Positions 53,572 to 61,408 of a DNA stretch of 64,000 nt are shown in pieces. The stretch's first letter is position 1. Each line of letters opens with the position of its first letter. The stretch comes from Chryseobacterium aurantiacum (lineage in GTDB: Bacteria; Bacteroidota; Bacteroidia; Flavobacteriales; Weeksellaceae): the NCBI RefSeq assembly GCF_003020585.1, contig NZ_PXUE01000007.1:1-64000 (forward strand), read 5' to 3'. The position numbers and the translations under genes were made by a program. The notes under the pieces are model-generated. The model saw nothing but the letters and a program-made list of their open reading frames with translations. It was not told the origin of the DNA and made no database searches.

Positions 53572-53656
53572 TAACAATGTATCAGTCTAGCCATGTAACA
53601 ATATTTTCATTGAGATTCAATCCACATTTTTACACTGGTACATTGGTATATTGTTA
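53572..53656. repeat. long imperfect inverted repeat built of AATGTANC units
   Basis: TAACAATGTATCAGT near 53572 pairs imperfectly with ACACTGGTACATTGGTATATTGTTA (53632-53656), and an AATGTAAC-like unit sits inside. It fills the gap between ketosynthase and reductase genes. Confidence 0.55.
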
Positions 53657-53662
53657 GATTAT

Positions 53663-54394
53663 TTATGAGTAAATTCCGCCGTTAATATTAATCACTTCTC
53701 CTGTAATGTAGGATGATTTTTTAGAGGCTAAAAAGGCTACTAGATCTGCAACTTCTTCTGCTTCTCCAAATCTGTTGGCGGGAATCATTGCTTTCAGCTC
53801 TTCTTCATTGAACTCCTGAGTCATATCTGTTCTGATAAAGCCCGGAGCTACTGCATTTACTGTAACATTTCTTTTGGCGACTTCCTGAGCAAGGGCTTTT
53901 GTAGCTCCTACTAAAGCTCCTTTAGCTGCAGAATAATTGGTCTGTCCTGCTGTTCCTTTTACTCCGGAAACAGAAACCATATTGATGATTCGTCCGTATT
54001 TGTTTCGAAGTAATTTCTGAATAAAAAAGTTGGTTACATTGAAGAATCCGTCTAAGCTGGTGTTGATTACGTTATTCCAGTCTTCCTTTTGCATCCACAT
54101 AAACAGGCCGTCTCTTGTAATTCCTGCATTATTAACGATAACTTCTACCAAAGCCTCAGGATTTTTCTCCTGCCAAGCTGTTAAAACATTTTGTACCTCC
54201 TCAGTATTTCCTACATCAAATTTAAGGATTTCTCCTGTAGCGCCAAGTTCTTCTACTTTAGCCAAGGTTTCTTTTGCTGCAGCTTCGTTTGAAGTGTAGT
54301 TGATAAGGATGTGATAGTTTTTCTCTTCAGCCAGTTTTATACAGATTGCCCTCCCGATTCCTCTGGAGCCTCCTGTTACAATTGCACATTTCAT
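53663..54394 (-). CDS. fabG: 3-oxoacyl-ACP reductase (FabG type)
   Basis: A 243-residue short-chain reductase: TGGSRGIGRA (residues 7-16) binds NADPH, the NNAG segment is present, and the Ser/Tyr/Lys set lies in SVSGVKGTAGQTNYSAAKG. It reduces the 3-keto group after each condensation in polyene synthesis, the role ApeQ has in aryl polyene clusters. It lies between the ammonia-lyase and ketosynthase genes. It is probably dedicated to the pigment rather than the housekeeping FabG. Confidence 0.92.
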   Translation of the reverse strand: MKCAIVTGGSRGIGRAICIKLAEEKNYHILINYTSNEAAAKETLAKVEELGATGEILKFDVGNTEEVQNVLTAWQEKNPEALVEVIVNNAGITRDGLFMWMQKEDWNNVINTSLDGFFNVTNFFIQKLLRNKYGRIINMVSVSGVKGTAGQTNYSAAKGALVGATKALAQEVAKRNVTVNAVAPGFIRTDMTQEFNEEELKAMIPANRFGEAEEVADLVAFLASKKSSYITGEVININGGIYS

Positions 54395-54475
54395 GCGTTA
54401 GTGTTTATTTCGTTTTTAGTTTTTTTAAGTTAGCTTATTCCTTGTTTACTATAGACAATTCATCCTCGTTAACAA

Positions 54476-55996
54476 TTACATCGCCTTTAAATATTTCTTT
54501 ACTTCCTCCATATATGGATACATCACCATATCATCAGAAAATGCAGGAATAATTTTTCTTATATCATCATATAATTCTTTGGTTGATGATGATACTTTAT
54601 CCTGAAAACCAAGATATTCAACCGCCTGAATAATTGTAATGGCTTCAATGGCCAATACTTCAAAAGCGTTTTCAATGACTTTTCTGCAGATTACCGCTGC
54701 ATTTGTTCCCATACTAACGATATCCTGATTATCATTATTATTCGGAATACTGTGAACATACATAGGGTTAGACAGCATCTGGCTTTCTGCGGTAGTAGAA
54801 GTTGCTGTAAACTGCACCCCCTGCATCCCGAAATTGAACCCTAATTTACCTAAATTTACAAAAGGAGGCAATATTTCGTTGATTTTAGCATTCAAAAGAT
54901 AGTTTAACTGTCTTTCGGCAAGCATGGTAAGCTTAGTTACTACAATTTTTAGTTTATCCATTTCCAAGGAAATATAATCCCCGTGGAAGTTTCCTCCGTG
55001 GTAAACATGCTGGTCTTCTACATTGATAATCGGATTATCATTGGCAGAATTAATTTCATTTTCAAGAACTTTTTCGGTGTACTCCAATGTATCTAACACG
55101 GGTCCTAAAATCTGAGGAACGCATCTTAGGGAATAATACTCCTGTACTTTCTCTTTGAATACTTTTTCCTGTTCTTCAAAATGGGTATATAAGTGATCTT
55201 CTCTTTTTCTGATCAGTTTACTGTCTGCTAGGTGTGCACGCATTCTTTCTGCCACTTTTTGCTGACCGTAATGTTTTTTTGTTCCGTTCAATGCTTCTGA
55301 TAAATGATCATCATAAGCCTGTACAATTTCATTGATTGCACAAGAAAGTCTAAGAGAAATATCCGTTAACTGATTTGCTTTATAGGCATTTACAATACCG
55401 ATCCCTGACATTACGGAAGTTCCGTTCATCAAAGCAAGACCTTCGCGGATCTCTACTTTTATCGGCTCTAATCCTTCCGTTTCAAAAACCTCTTTGGTAG
55501 ATTTTCTTTCTCCTTTATAAAATACTTCTCCTTCTCCAATCAATACCAAAGCCAGGTGAGCCAGCTGAACAAGGTCTCCGCTTGCTCCTACTCCTCCATG
55601 TTCAAATATCAATGGGGTAATATCTCTGTTGATTAGTTCCTGAAGAAGATAAATCACAGATTCATGCACCCCTGAATTTCCTAGTGATAAAGTATTCAGT
55701 CTTGCCAGCATACAGGCTTTCACTTCCTGAGCAGGCAAAGGGTTTCCAATTCCTGAAGAGTGGCTTCTAATAAGGTTATATTGAAGCTGATGAGTATCTT
55801 CATCACTGATTTTGAATTGAGCCATTGGCCCAAAACCGGTATTCACACCGTATATTACTTTATTTTTTGAAAATTCCTTTAAAAACTGAAAACTTTTATC
55901 CACTCTTGACAAAAGTGATTCATCCAGTTCTATTTTTTCATTTCCAATGATAATTTTTTGAAAGTCTTTCAGTTCTAAAAAGTTATTTATTTTCAT
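54476..55996 (-). CDS. aromatic amino acid ammonia-lyase (probable tyrosine ammonia-lyase)
   Basis: A 506-residue lyase of the HAL/PAL/TAL family. Ala138-Ser139-Gly140 in GGVGASGDLVQ form the MIO cofactor, and Tyr49 in VIYGVNTGFG is the catalytic tyrosine. Residues 78-79 are Ser-His (RSHSSGIG), which also occur in histidine ammonia-lyases, so substrate cannot be read from this position alone. Flavobacterial lyases in flexirubin clusters are known tyrosine ammonia-lyases, giving 4-coumarate as the polyene starter, and no other histidine-utilisation gene is near. I use the ATG at 55994-55996. It heads the leftward operon. Confidence 0.9.
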   Translation of the reverse strand: MKINNFLELKDFQKIIIGNEKIELDESLLSRVDKSFQFLKEFSKNKVIYGVNTGFGPMAQFKISDEDTHQLQYNLIRSHSSGIGNPLPAQEVKACMLARLNTLSLGNSGVHESVIYLLQELINRDITPLIFEHGGVGASGDLVQLAHLALVLIGEGEVFYKGERKSTKEVFETEGLEPIKVEIREGLALMNGTSVMSGIGIVNAYKANQLTDISLRLSCAINEIVQAYDDHLSEALNGTKKHYGQQKVAERMRAHLADSKLIRKREDHLYTHFEEQEKVFKEKVQEYYSLRCVPQILGPVLDTLEYTEKVLENEINSANDNPIINVEDQHVYHGGNFHGDYISLEMDKLKIVVTKLTMLAERQLNYLLNAKINEILPPFVNLGKLGFNFGMQGVQFTATSTTAESQMLSNPMYVHSIPNNNDNQDIVSMGTNAAVICRKVIENAFEVLAIEAITIIQAVEYLGFQDKVSSSTKELYDDIRKIIPAFSDDMVMYPYMEEVKKYLKAM

Positions 55997-56046
55997 CAAT
56001 TAAAAGTAATAGTTGATAATTTTGTAAAATATTAATTATTTGTCAC

Positions 56047-56054
56047 TAATTTTG
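56047..56054 (+). promoter_or_regulatory. -7 element TAATTTTG for the flavin-enzyme gene
   Basis: This exact TAnnTTTG lies 40 bases before the ATG at 56095, with a TTTG 22 bases further upstream (56021-56024) as a possible -33 element. It lies three bases from the opposing -7 element. Confidence 0.5.
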
Positions 56055-56057
56055 CGG

Positions 56058-56065
56058 CAAAGATA
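56058..56065 (-). promoter_or_regulatory. -7 element TATCTTTG for the ammonia-lyase operon
   Basis: This exact TAnnTTTG on the minus strand lies 61 bases before the lyase ATG; a distant TTTG (56090-56093) is the only -33 candidate. It should drive the leftward operon down to the C45 gene. Confidence 0.5.
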
Positions 56066-56094
56066 AAAGTTATTATTAAAATAAAAAATCAAAG

Positions 56095-57351
56095 ATGGGC
56101 AAAGAATTTGTTGACGTTCTTGTAATCGGGGCTGGACCTTCCGGATGCGTGTCTTCTTCATACCTAAAGAAGAACAACGTCAGCGTAAAAGTTGTTGAAA
56201 AAACAAAGTTTCCAAGACTGGTAGTTGGAGAAAGCTTAATTCCAAGGGTTATGGACCACTTTGATGAGGCCGGACTTTTCCCTGCATTAGACAAAATGGG
56301 CTTTGAAAAAAAGCTGGGAGCACGTTTTCTTCGCGGTGATGAAGTTTGCATTTTTGATTTCAGCAACAAATTTGGGGAAGGCTGGGATTGGACCTGGCAG
56401 GTTCCTAGAGCTGATTTTGATAATACACTTGCTCAGGAAGTTATTAACAAAGGGGTTGACCTTGAATTTGAGTCTGAGGTTATAGATATCAAGTTTGAAG
56501 GAACAGATTCTATCACAACAATCAGGAATAAAGATGGGGAAACCAAGGAAATCCATGCCAAATTCGTTATTGATTCGAGTGGCTACGGAAGAGTATTACC
56601 TCGTTTATTAGATCTTGAAAAACCATCTAAACTTTCTCCTCACTCTGCCATCTTCTCTCATGTAGAGGACATCAACAGAGAACCCGGTGAAGAGGGAACT
56701 TTGATTTCCTTTGATATTATTGAAACAGAGGTTTGGCTTTGGGTAATTCCTTTTTCCAATGGAAATACCAGCTTAGGAATTGTAGGGCCAACTGATTATA
56801 TTGAAAAACTATCTGAAGGCGGAGATACTGCTGAAGCTTTAAGAAAGGCGATTTCTCTTTCGGATTATTACGTAAAACGTTTTGGTGATGTAGAGTTTCT
56901 TTTTGAACCAAAACATTTAAAAGATTATTCTTGCTCTGTAAAAAGCTTGTTTGGTGATGGATTTGCGTTAACAGGGAATGCTTCTGAGTTCCTTGATCCT
57001 GTTTTCTCATCGGGAATGGCCTTTGCCACAGAATCGGGGATGTTGGCTGCAAAACTGGCATTAAGACAATTAAACGGAGAAAAAATAAACTGGCAGACTG
57101 AGTATACGGATTACATCCTGTATGGTGTAGATGTTTTCACAACATATGTAAAGGAATGGTACACCGGAAATCTTCAGGAACTTTTCTTCCACCAACCGGA
57201 AAACCCTGATGTAAAGAAAAAAATATGTGCTGTTTTGGCAGGATATGTCTGGAATAAAGACAATCCATTTGTAAGAAAACATGATACTGTTATCAAGAAT
57301 CTTGCAAACCTCATCAAACTGGAAAAACAGGAACAGCAAAATCAACAATAA
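56095..57351 (+). CDS. flavin-dependent halogenase-like oxidoreductase
   Basis: A 418-residue FAD enzyme of the tryptophan-halogenase / geranylgeranyl-reductase type. GAGPSG at residues 12-17 binds FAD, RLVVGESLIP follows, and VWLWVIP (Trp214-Pro219) matches the WxWxIP motif of flavin-dependent halogenases. Lys73 in EKKLGARF lies where these enzymes have the catalytic lysine, as judged by eye. It could chlorinate or hydroxylate the aromatic ring of the pigment. Chlorinated flexirubins are known. Hydroxylation cannot be excluded. It faces away from the lyase operon and has its own terminator. Confidence 0.82.
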   Translation: MGKEFVDVLVIGAGPSGCVSSSYLKKNNVSVKVVEKTKFPRLVVGESLIPRVMDHFDEAGLFPALDKMGFEKKLGARFLRGDEVCIFDFSNKFGEGWDWTWQVPRADFDNTLAQEVINKGVDLEFESEVIDIKFEGTDSITTIRNKDGETKEIHAKFVIDSSGYGRVLPRLLDLEKPSKLSPHSAIFSHVEDINREPGEEGTLISFDIIETEVWLWVIPFSNGNTSLGIVGPTDYIEKLSEGGDTAEALRKAISLSDYYVKRFGDVEFLFEPKHLKDYSCSVKSLFGDGFALTGNASEFLDPVFSSGMAFATESGMLAAKLALRQLNGEKINWQTEYTDYILYGVDVFTTYVKEWYTGNLQELFFHQPENPDVKKKICAVLAGYVWNKDNPFVRKHDTVIKNLANLIKLEKQEQQNQQ

Positions 57352-57352
57352 G

Positions 57353-57384
57353 AAAAACGGTCTGAAAATTCAGACCGTTTTTTT
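57353..57384. terminator. bidirectional terminator
   Basis: The stem AAAAACGGTCTGAA/TTCAGACCGTTTTT is followed by T's on both strands. It lies between the convergent halogenase-like and exported-protein genes. Confidence 0.85.
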
Positions 57385-57385
57385 A

Positions 57386-57997
57386 TTATTTTAAAGATTT
57401 CTTTATTTTCTTCCCAAGATACCTTCCGGCAGATTCATAAGCCCCGGCAATTCTTCCATATTCCATTACCATCTCGTCATTATTAACAAATCTATCAAAC
57501 TTATTGAGTTCTACTTCCGCTAAAACGACTGAAGGGTTGCTTGTTTCAACTAATTTTATTTTACCGCTTATTTCTGCTGTCATCATCGTTAATCCTGCAT
57601 GCCAGCCCGGGAATATCCATTTTGTCTCCAATAGCAGGGTATATTTTGATGAAATATCCTTTTTAAAAAAACTCTCTTTATAGGTTTTATTTAATCCTTT
57701 TGAAAAATATCTGATATACTCTTCGTTTTTATACTTTTCCCATTCTGTAATCCATGTTTTCCATGCTTCCTCTCCTCTTTTAGGATTATCCAGGACTTGT
57801 TTTTTTCTGTTTTCCAGATATTGAGTTTCTGTAATATTTTCCTTCATCAATAATACATCCTCAAATTTCAATTCTACATTGACTTCAGTCTGATCTTTTA
57901 AGACTTCAAAACCACCTGAAACAACACTCATTTTCTCTTGTCCAAAAGCTGCAGTTGTCATCATAACCATGAACACCAGCAGAAATAATTTTTTCAT
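57386..57997 (-). CDS. exported protein of unknown function
   Basis: A 203-residue protein with a clear signal peptide (MKKLFLLVFMVMMTTAAFGQ). The mature part starts EKMSVVSGGFEVLKDQ and has no motif I recognise. The later segment WIFPGWHAGLTMMTAEISGK and the Lys-rich end suggest a soluble periplasmic or lipid-binding fold. It has its own -7 promoter element at 58023-58030. It stands between the two coumarate-related genes, so a role in the pigment pathway is possible but unproven. Confidence 0.7.
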   Translation of the reverse strand: MKKLFLLVFMVMMTTAAFGQEKMSVVSGGFEVLKDQTEVNVELKFEDVLLMKENITETQYLENRKKQVLDNPKRGEEAWKTWITEWEKYKNEEYIRYFSKGLNKTYKESFFKKDISSKYTLLLETKWIFPGWHAGLTMMTAEISGKIKLVETSNPSVVLAEVELNKFDRFVNNDEMVMEYGRIAGAYESAGRYLGKKIKKSLK

Positions 57998-58022
57998 AAT
58001 TATAGTTTTCTATTTAAGCTGG

Positions 58023-58030
58023 CAAAGATA
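58023..58030 (-). promoter_or_regulatory. -7 element TATCTTTG for the exported-protein gene
   Basis: This exact TAnnTTTG on the minus strand lies 25 bases before the ATG at 57997. Confidence 0.5.
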
Positions 58031-58072
58031 TTATAAAAAGTGATTTCTACCCTTTTGTTACTTTAATTTAAC

Positions 58073-59365
58073 CTATCTTAAATCTATAAATGTAATGGGC
58101 TTTCTGCTGTTTGGATTAAAGACTGTTTTGGATAAGATATTAAAGTCTATGACTTCAATCTTTGGACTTACCCTTAATTTTGCACGGAAATGGTCTCTTA
58201 CTTCACTTACAAAATTTTCATTTTCCTGTTCAGTACTTACCTTGATAATAATCTCATCCAATCCTATTTCGTTGGACTGAATTACGATCTGATAGCATAA
58301 AATATTATTAAAATCATTCAGAATATCGTTCATTGCCGGCGGATACAATGTTGTTCCCTTATACTTGATCATTTGTTGTTTCCTTCCAATGACAGGGCCA
58401 AGCCTCATTGTATTTCTACCACATTGGCATGGCTCATAGTGAGCTTTTACAATATCTCCTGTTTTAAACCTCAATAAAGGAATTGCTTCTACCCCCAAAG
58501 TTGTAATAGTCAATTCACCACTTTCGCCTTCTTCCACAACATTTCCTTCATCATCCAGAATTTCTGTGATAATGAGTTCGGGGTGATGATGCCCTCCTTT
58601 CTGAAACTCACACTCAGTAAAAGCTGTACTCATTTCTGTAGAGGCGTAGGTAGAAAAGAGTTTAATGTTCCACTTTTCCTTGATCTTCTGAGAAAGAATA
58701 TTATCTGTAAAATCCTGATTTTTGATGCTTTCTCCGATGCATACGGCTCCGTAAACACTTGAATTTTTATAATCCAATCCGTGTTTCTCGGCATAATCAA
58801 TCATTTTTAGTAAGAAAGATGGAACGGTAATCAGGTATTTTGGTTTATACCTAAAAATAGAATCCCATTGTAATTCCGGAATTCCGGGGCCCATTCTGAC
58901 TACACTTGCGCCCATTTTTCTTAATCCTAAAAAATAAGCAAGTCCTGCCATAAAGCGTTTATCAATAGTAGTGATCATCTGCACCACATCTCCTTTCCGG
59001 ATTCCAGCGCAGGCAAAAGATATTGCTTCATTGTAAGCCAGTCTTTCAAGATCACCGTCAGACAAACCAAAAGTCACCGGATCCCCCAAGGTTCCGGAAG
59101 TGGTACTGTAATCTACAATTTTGTCTGGGGGAATACAGAAAAAATCGTGATTATACTGCTGTAGGTCATTCTTGGTGGTGGTAGGGATTTTTTGCAGATC
59201 ATCTAAGGTGCGGATCTCTGCAATATTGATATTATGTTCTTTAAACAACCTCTGATAAAAAGGTGAATTACCCTCAAGATACACCAAAAGCTTCTGGAGT
59301 TTTTCTTCCTGAGTGCTTTTTATTTCCTGAGGATTAGACTTTTCGATGAACGGATGAAATTCCAA
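58073..59365 (-). CDS. PaaK-like AMP-forming acyl ligase (probable 4-coumarate ligase)
   Basis: A 430-residue adenylate-forming enzyme of the phenylacetate-CoA ligase type. The P-loop TTSGTLGDPVTFG is at about residues 89-101, with TYASTEMSTAFTECE and FKTGDIVK as later ANL motifs and the GRKQQMIKYKG hinge near residue 335. It should activate 4-coumarate from the ammonia-lyase and load it onto CoA or an ACP for polyene extension. The start must be a TTG (59363-59365): no in-frame ATG occurs until well inside the conserved domain, and a promoter -7 element lies 16 bases upstream. Confidence 0.87.
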   Translation of the reverse strand: MEFHPFIEKSNPQEIKSTQEEKLQKLLVYLEGNSPFYQRLFKEHNINIAEIRTLDDLQKIPTTTKNDLQQYNHDFFCIPPDKIVDYSTTSGTLGDPVTFGLSDGDLERLAYNEAISFACAGIRKGDVVQMITTIDKRFMAGLAYFLGLRKMGASVVRMGPGIPELQWDSIFRYKPKYLITVPSFLLKMIDYAEKHGLDYKNSSVYGAVCIGESIKNQDFTDNILSQKIKEKWNIKLFSTYASTEMSTAFTECEFQKGGHHHPELIITEILDDEGNVVEEGESGELTITTLGVEAIPLLRFKTGDIVKAHYEPCQCGRNTMRLGPVIGRKQQMIKYKGTTLYPPAMNDILNDFNNILCYQIVIQSNEIGLDEIIIKVSTEQENENFVSEVRDHFRAKLRVSPKIEVIDFNILSKTVFNPNSRKPITFIDLR

Positions 59366-59381
59366 TGATTTTAATTTTAAG

Positions 59382-59389
59382 CAAATTTA
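59382..59389 (-). promoter_or_regulatory. -7 element TAAATTTG for the ligase gene
   Basis: This exact TAnnTTTG on the minus strand lies 16 bases before the TTG start. It supports that start and independent transcription from the M23 gene upstream. Confidence 0.5.
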
Positions 59390-59491
59390 TTAATTTGTAG
59401 AATGTTTTGATGTAAAATATGGCAATGATTTTCAGTTGTGAATGTATACTGAAGTCCATGGCTGATGAAAATCCAGGATTATTACACCATT

Positions 59492-61174
59492 TTATCTTTG
59501 AAATGTAAATGTTTGTGTATTTGTATTTCCAGCTGTATTCACTGTGGTTATTTTCAAAGTATGTGATCCCGATCCTTTTGGGCATTTTTCATCAAAAACA
59601 TAAACAAAATCATCCTTTACACGAGAAAACCGAAGCCATTTTCCATCCAGCTCTGCCCGAAATGAAACAATATCACCAATTTTTGTCTTCCCTTTTAAAC
59701 GTAAAGAGCCCCCATTAATGACTGCACCGTCTTTCCATCCAGAAGAAACTGAGGGTAAACCATTATCCAATATCAATTTTGCGGTACCTAATCTATTGAA
59801 TTGTCCTTCGGCCTGCTCACCATTCCATTTTCCTTTTACCACATTGGTATCACTTCCATAATTAAGGGAAATAACTACTTTATCTTTCTCTTCTTTGGTT
59901 AGTTTTCTTGTTGGTTTTATTTTCAAAGTGTAATTATCATGAACTGGAATGTAGGGACTATTTAATATAATCGCATTGGAAACGGCATCTGCATCAGGTT
60001 TTTCATACAAATTAAAATTCACGGCATCATAAACAGCATTTTTACTGAAAACAATTTCTGCATTCTCAGAGCTAATAGTTTTTCCATCATTGGGAAGAAC
60101 AGTTTTTGTGGTGGAAGAAATCTGATCTCCTACTTTATTGAGCTGAACCTTTGTGATTAATCTGCTGGTATTTCCTTTTACATCTTTTAAAACAATTTCA
60201 ATATTGTGAACTTCCTCATCCTGAAGATTAATAACCCCTGAAAGATTAGGAATGCTATAGTTTTTCAGTTTCATTCCCGGCAATGCAGATAAATGCTGAA
60301 TCCCTATTTTATCTCTGATAAATTTGGTGTAATCTATACAGCCATTCAGATAGCGGGTATCATCATAACTGACTTTATCAATGGAAAAACTATAAATCAA
60401 TTTTCCATCCATCAATAATTCTGCCTGATAAATACCTAGATTAAATCCTTGATTGGCTTTATCCACGGCTTTAATCCCAAAACTTATTGTGGGAGAATTT
60501 ACCCTCACAACATCTGCGGTATAAGTACTACCCGCTTTTTTGACAGCCACTCCGTTAGCTCCGGGTTCATAAGTACTGAAACGACGATCATACCAATACA
60601 AGCCACTAATAATGGGTGCTACAGAATCGGGAATAGCAAAACCGAAAAGCAGGGGATTAAGACATTCTTCTGTTTTGGTATCCCTTATTTCAAAATGTAA
60701 ATGCGGGCCGGCCGAGCCTCCTGTATTTCCACTTAAGGCTATCAATTGCCCTTTCGTAACCGGAAACTGTCCGGGCTGAAAAGTAATATCCTGCTCCCAC
60801 TTTTCTTCTTTGTACTGTCTTTCTTTTACATATTCATCCAGTTTATCAAAATATTTGTTCAAATGGGCATAGGCCGTAGTGTATCCGTTGGGATGGGTAA
60901 TGTAAACTGCATTTCCAAAGCCATATCGTTCAACTTTTATTCGGCTCACATAGCCGTCTGCTGCTGATACTACGGATAGGTTTTCCCTGCTGTTGGTTCG
61001 CAGATCCAGTCCCATATGGAAATGGTTGGTTCTTACCGCTCCGAAATTGGCAGCCAGCTGCATGGGAATATTCAATGGATTACGGAAATAATTTTGCGGA
61101 TAATTATTCTGAGCCTGGAAAAGGATGCTATTGATCATACAAGCAAAAAGCATCAGTTGATAAAAGATTTTCAT
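59492..61174 (-). CDS. M23-family metallopeptidase
   Basis: A 560-residue exported protein: signal peptide to about residue 22, then an N-terminal LytM domain (about 35-175) with zinc-site motifs HFHMGLDL (His53, Asp57), AYAHL and HLHFE. All three are intact, so it should cut peptidoglycan cross-bridges. The C-terminal two thirds are beta-rich domains of unknown role that resemble immunoglobulin-like modules. The family with this layout is common in flavobacteria. It is upstream of the ligase gene on the same strand but is probably not a pigment gene. Confidence 0.9.
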   Translation of the reverse strand: MKIFYQLMLFACMINSILFQAQNNYPQNYFRNPLNIPMQLAANFGAVRTNHFHMGLDLRTNSRENLSVVSAADGYVSRIKVERYGFGNAVYITHPNGYTTAYAHLNKYFDKLDEYVKERQYKEEKWEQDITFQPGQFPVTKGQLIALSGNTGGSAGPHLHFEIRDTKTEECLNPLLFGFAIPDSVAPIISGLYWYDRRFSTYEPGANGVAVKKAGSTYTADVVRVNSPTISFGIKAVDKANQGFNLGIYQAELLMDGKLIYSFSIDKVSYDDTRYLNGCIDYTKFIRDKIGIQHLSALPGMKLKNYSIPNLSGVINLQDEEVHNIEIVLKDVKGNTSRLITKVQLNKVGDQISSTTKTVLPNDGKTISSENAEIVFSKNAVYDAVNFNLYEKPDADAVSNAIILNSPYIPVHDNYTLKIKPTRKLTKEEKDKVVISLNYGSDTNVVKGKWNGEQAEGQFNRLGTAKLILDNGLPSVSSGWKDGAVINGGSLRLKGKTKIGDIVSFRAELDGKWLRFSRVKDDFVYVFDEKCPKGSGSHTLKITTVNTAGNTNTQTFTFQR

Positions 61175-61408
61175 ACAGCATTTGGGTTTAAACGTCTATT
61201 AAATGTACAAAATTCTGGCCAATAAGTGATTGTTACAATTATCCTTTTTTTTAATCACTTTTATTTTTACACGCCATGTTCTGTCGCTCCCGGCATTGAT
61301 ATTTGCATCATAAAGGTTCAGATGAAAATTCACGGAGAATTCCTGTTTGTCTGAAGTTATATTCCAACAACCAAAACATGAAAATAGTATTAATGAAAAA
61401 CCTTAAAG

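Noticed and set aside
13968..55996. A histidine-degradation pathway (arginase-fold protein plus ammonia-lyase)
   Set aside because: The two genes are 40 kb apart, the first lacks metal ligands, there is no hutU or hutI, and the lyase lies in a pigment cluster.
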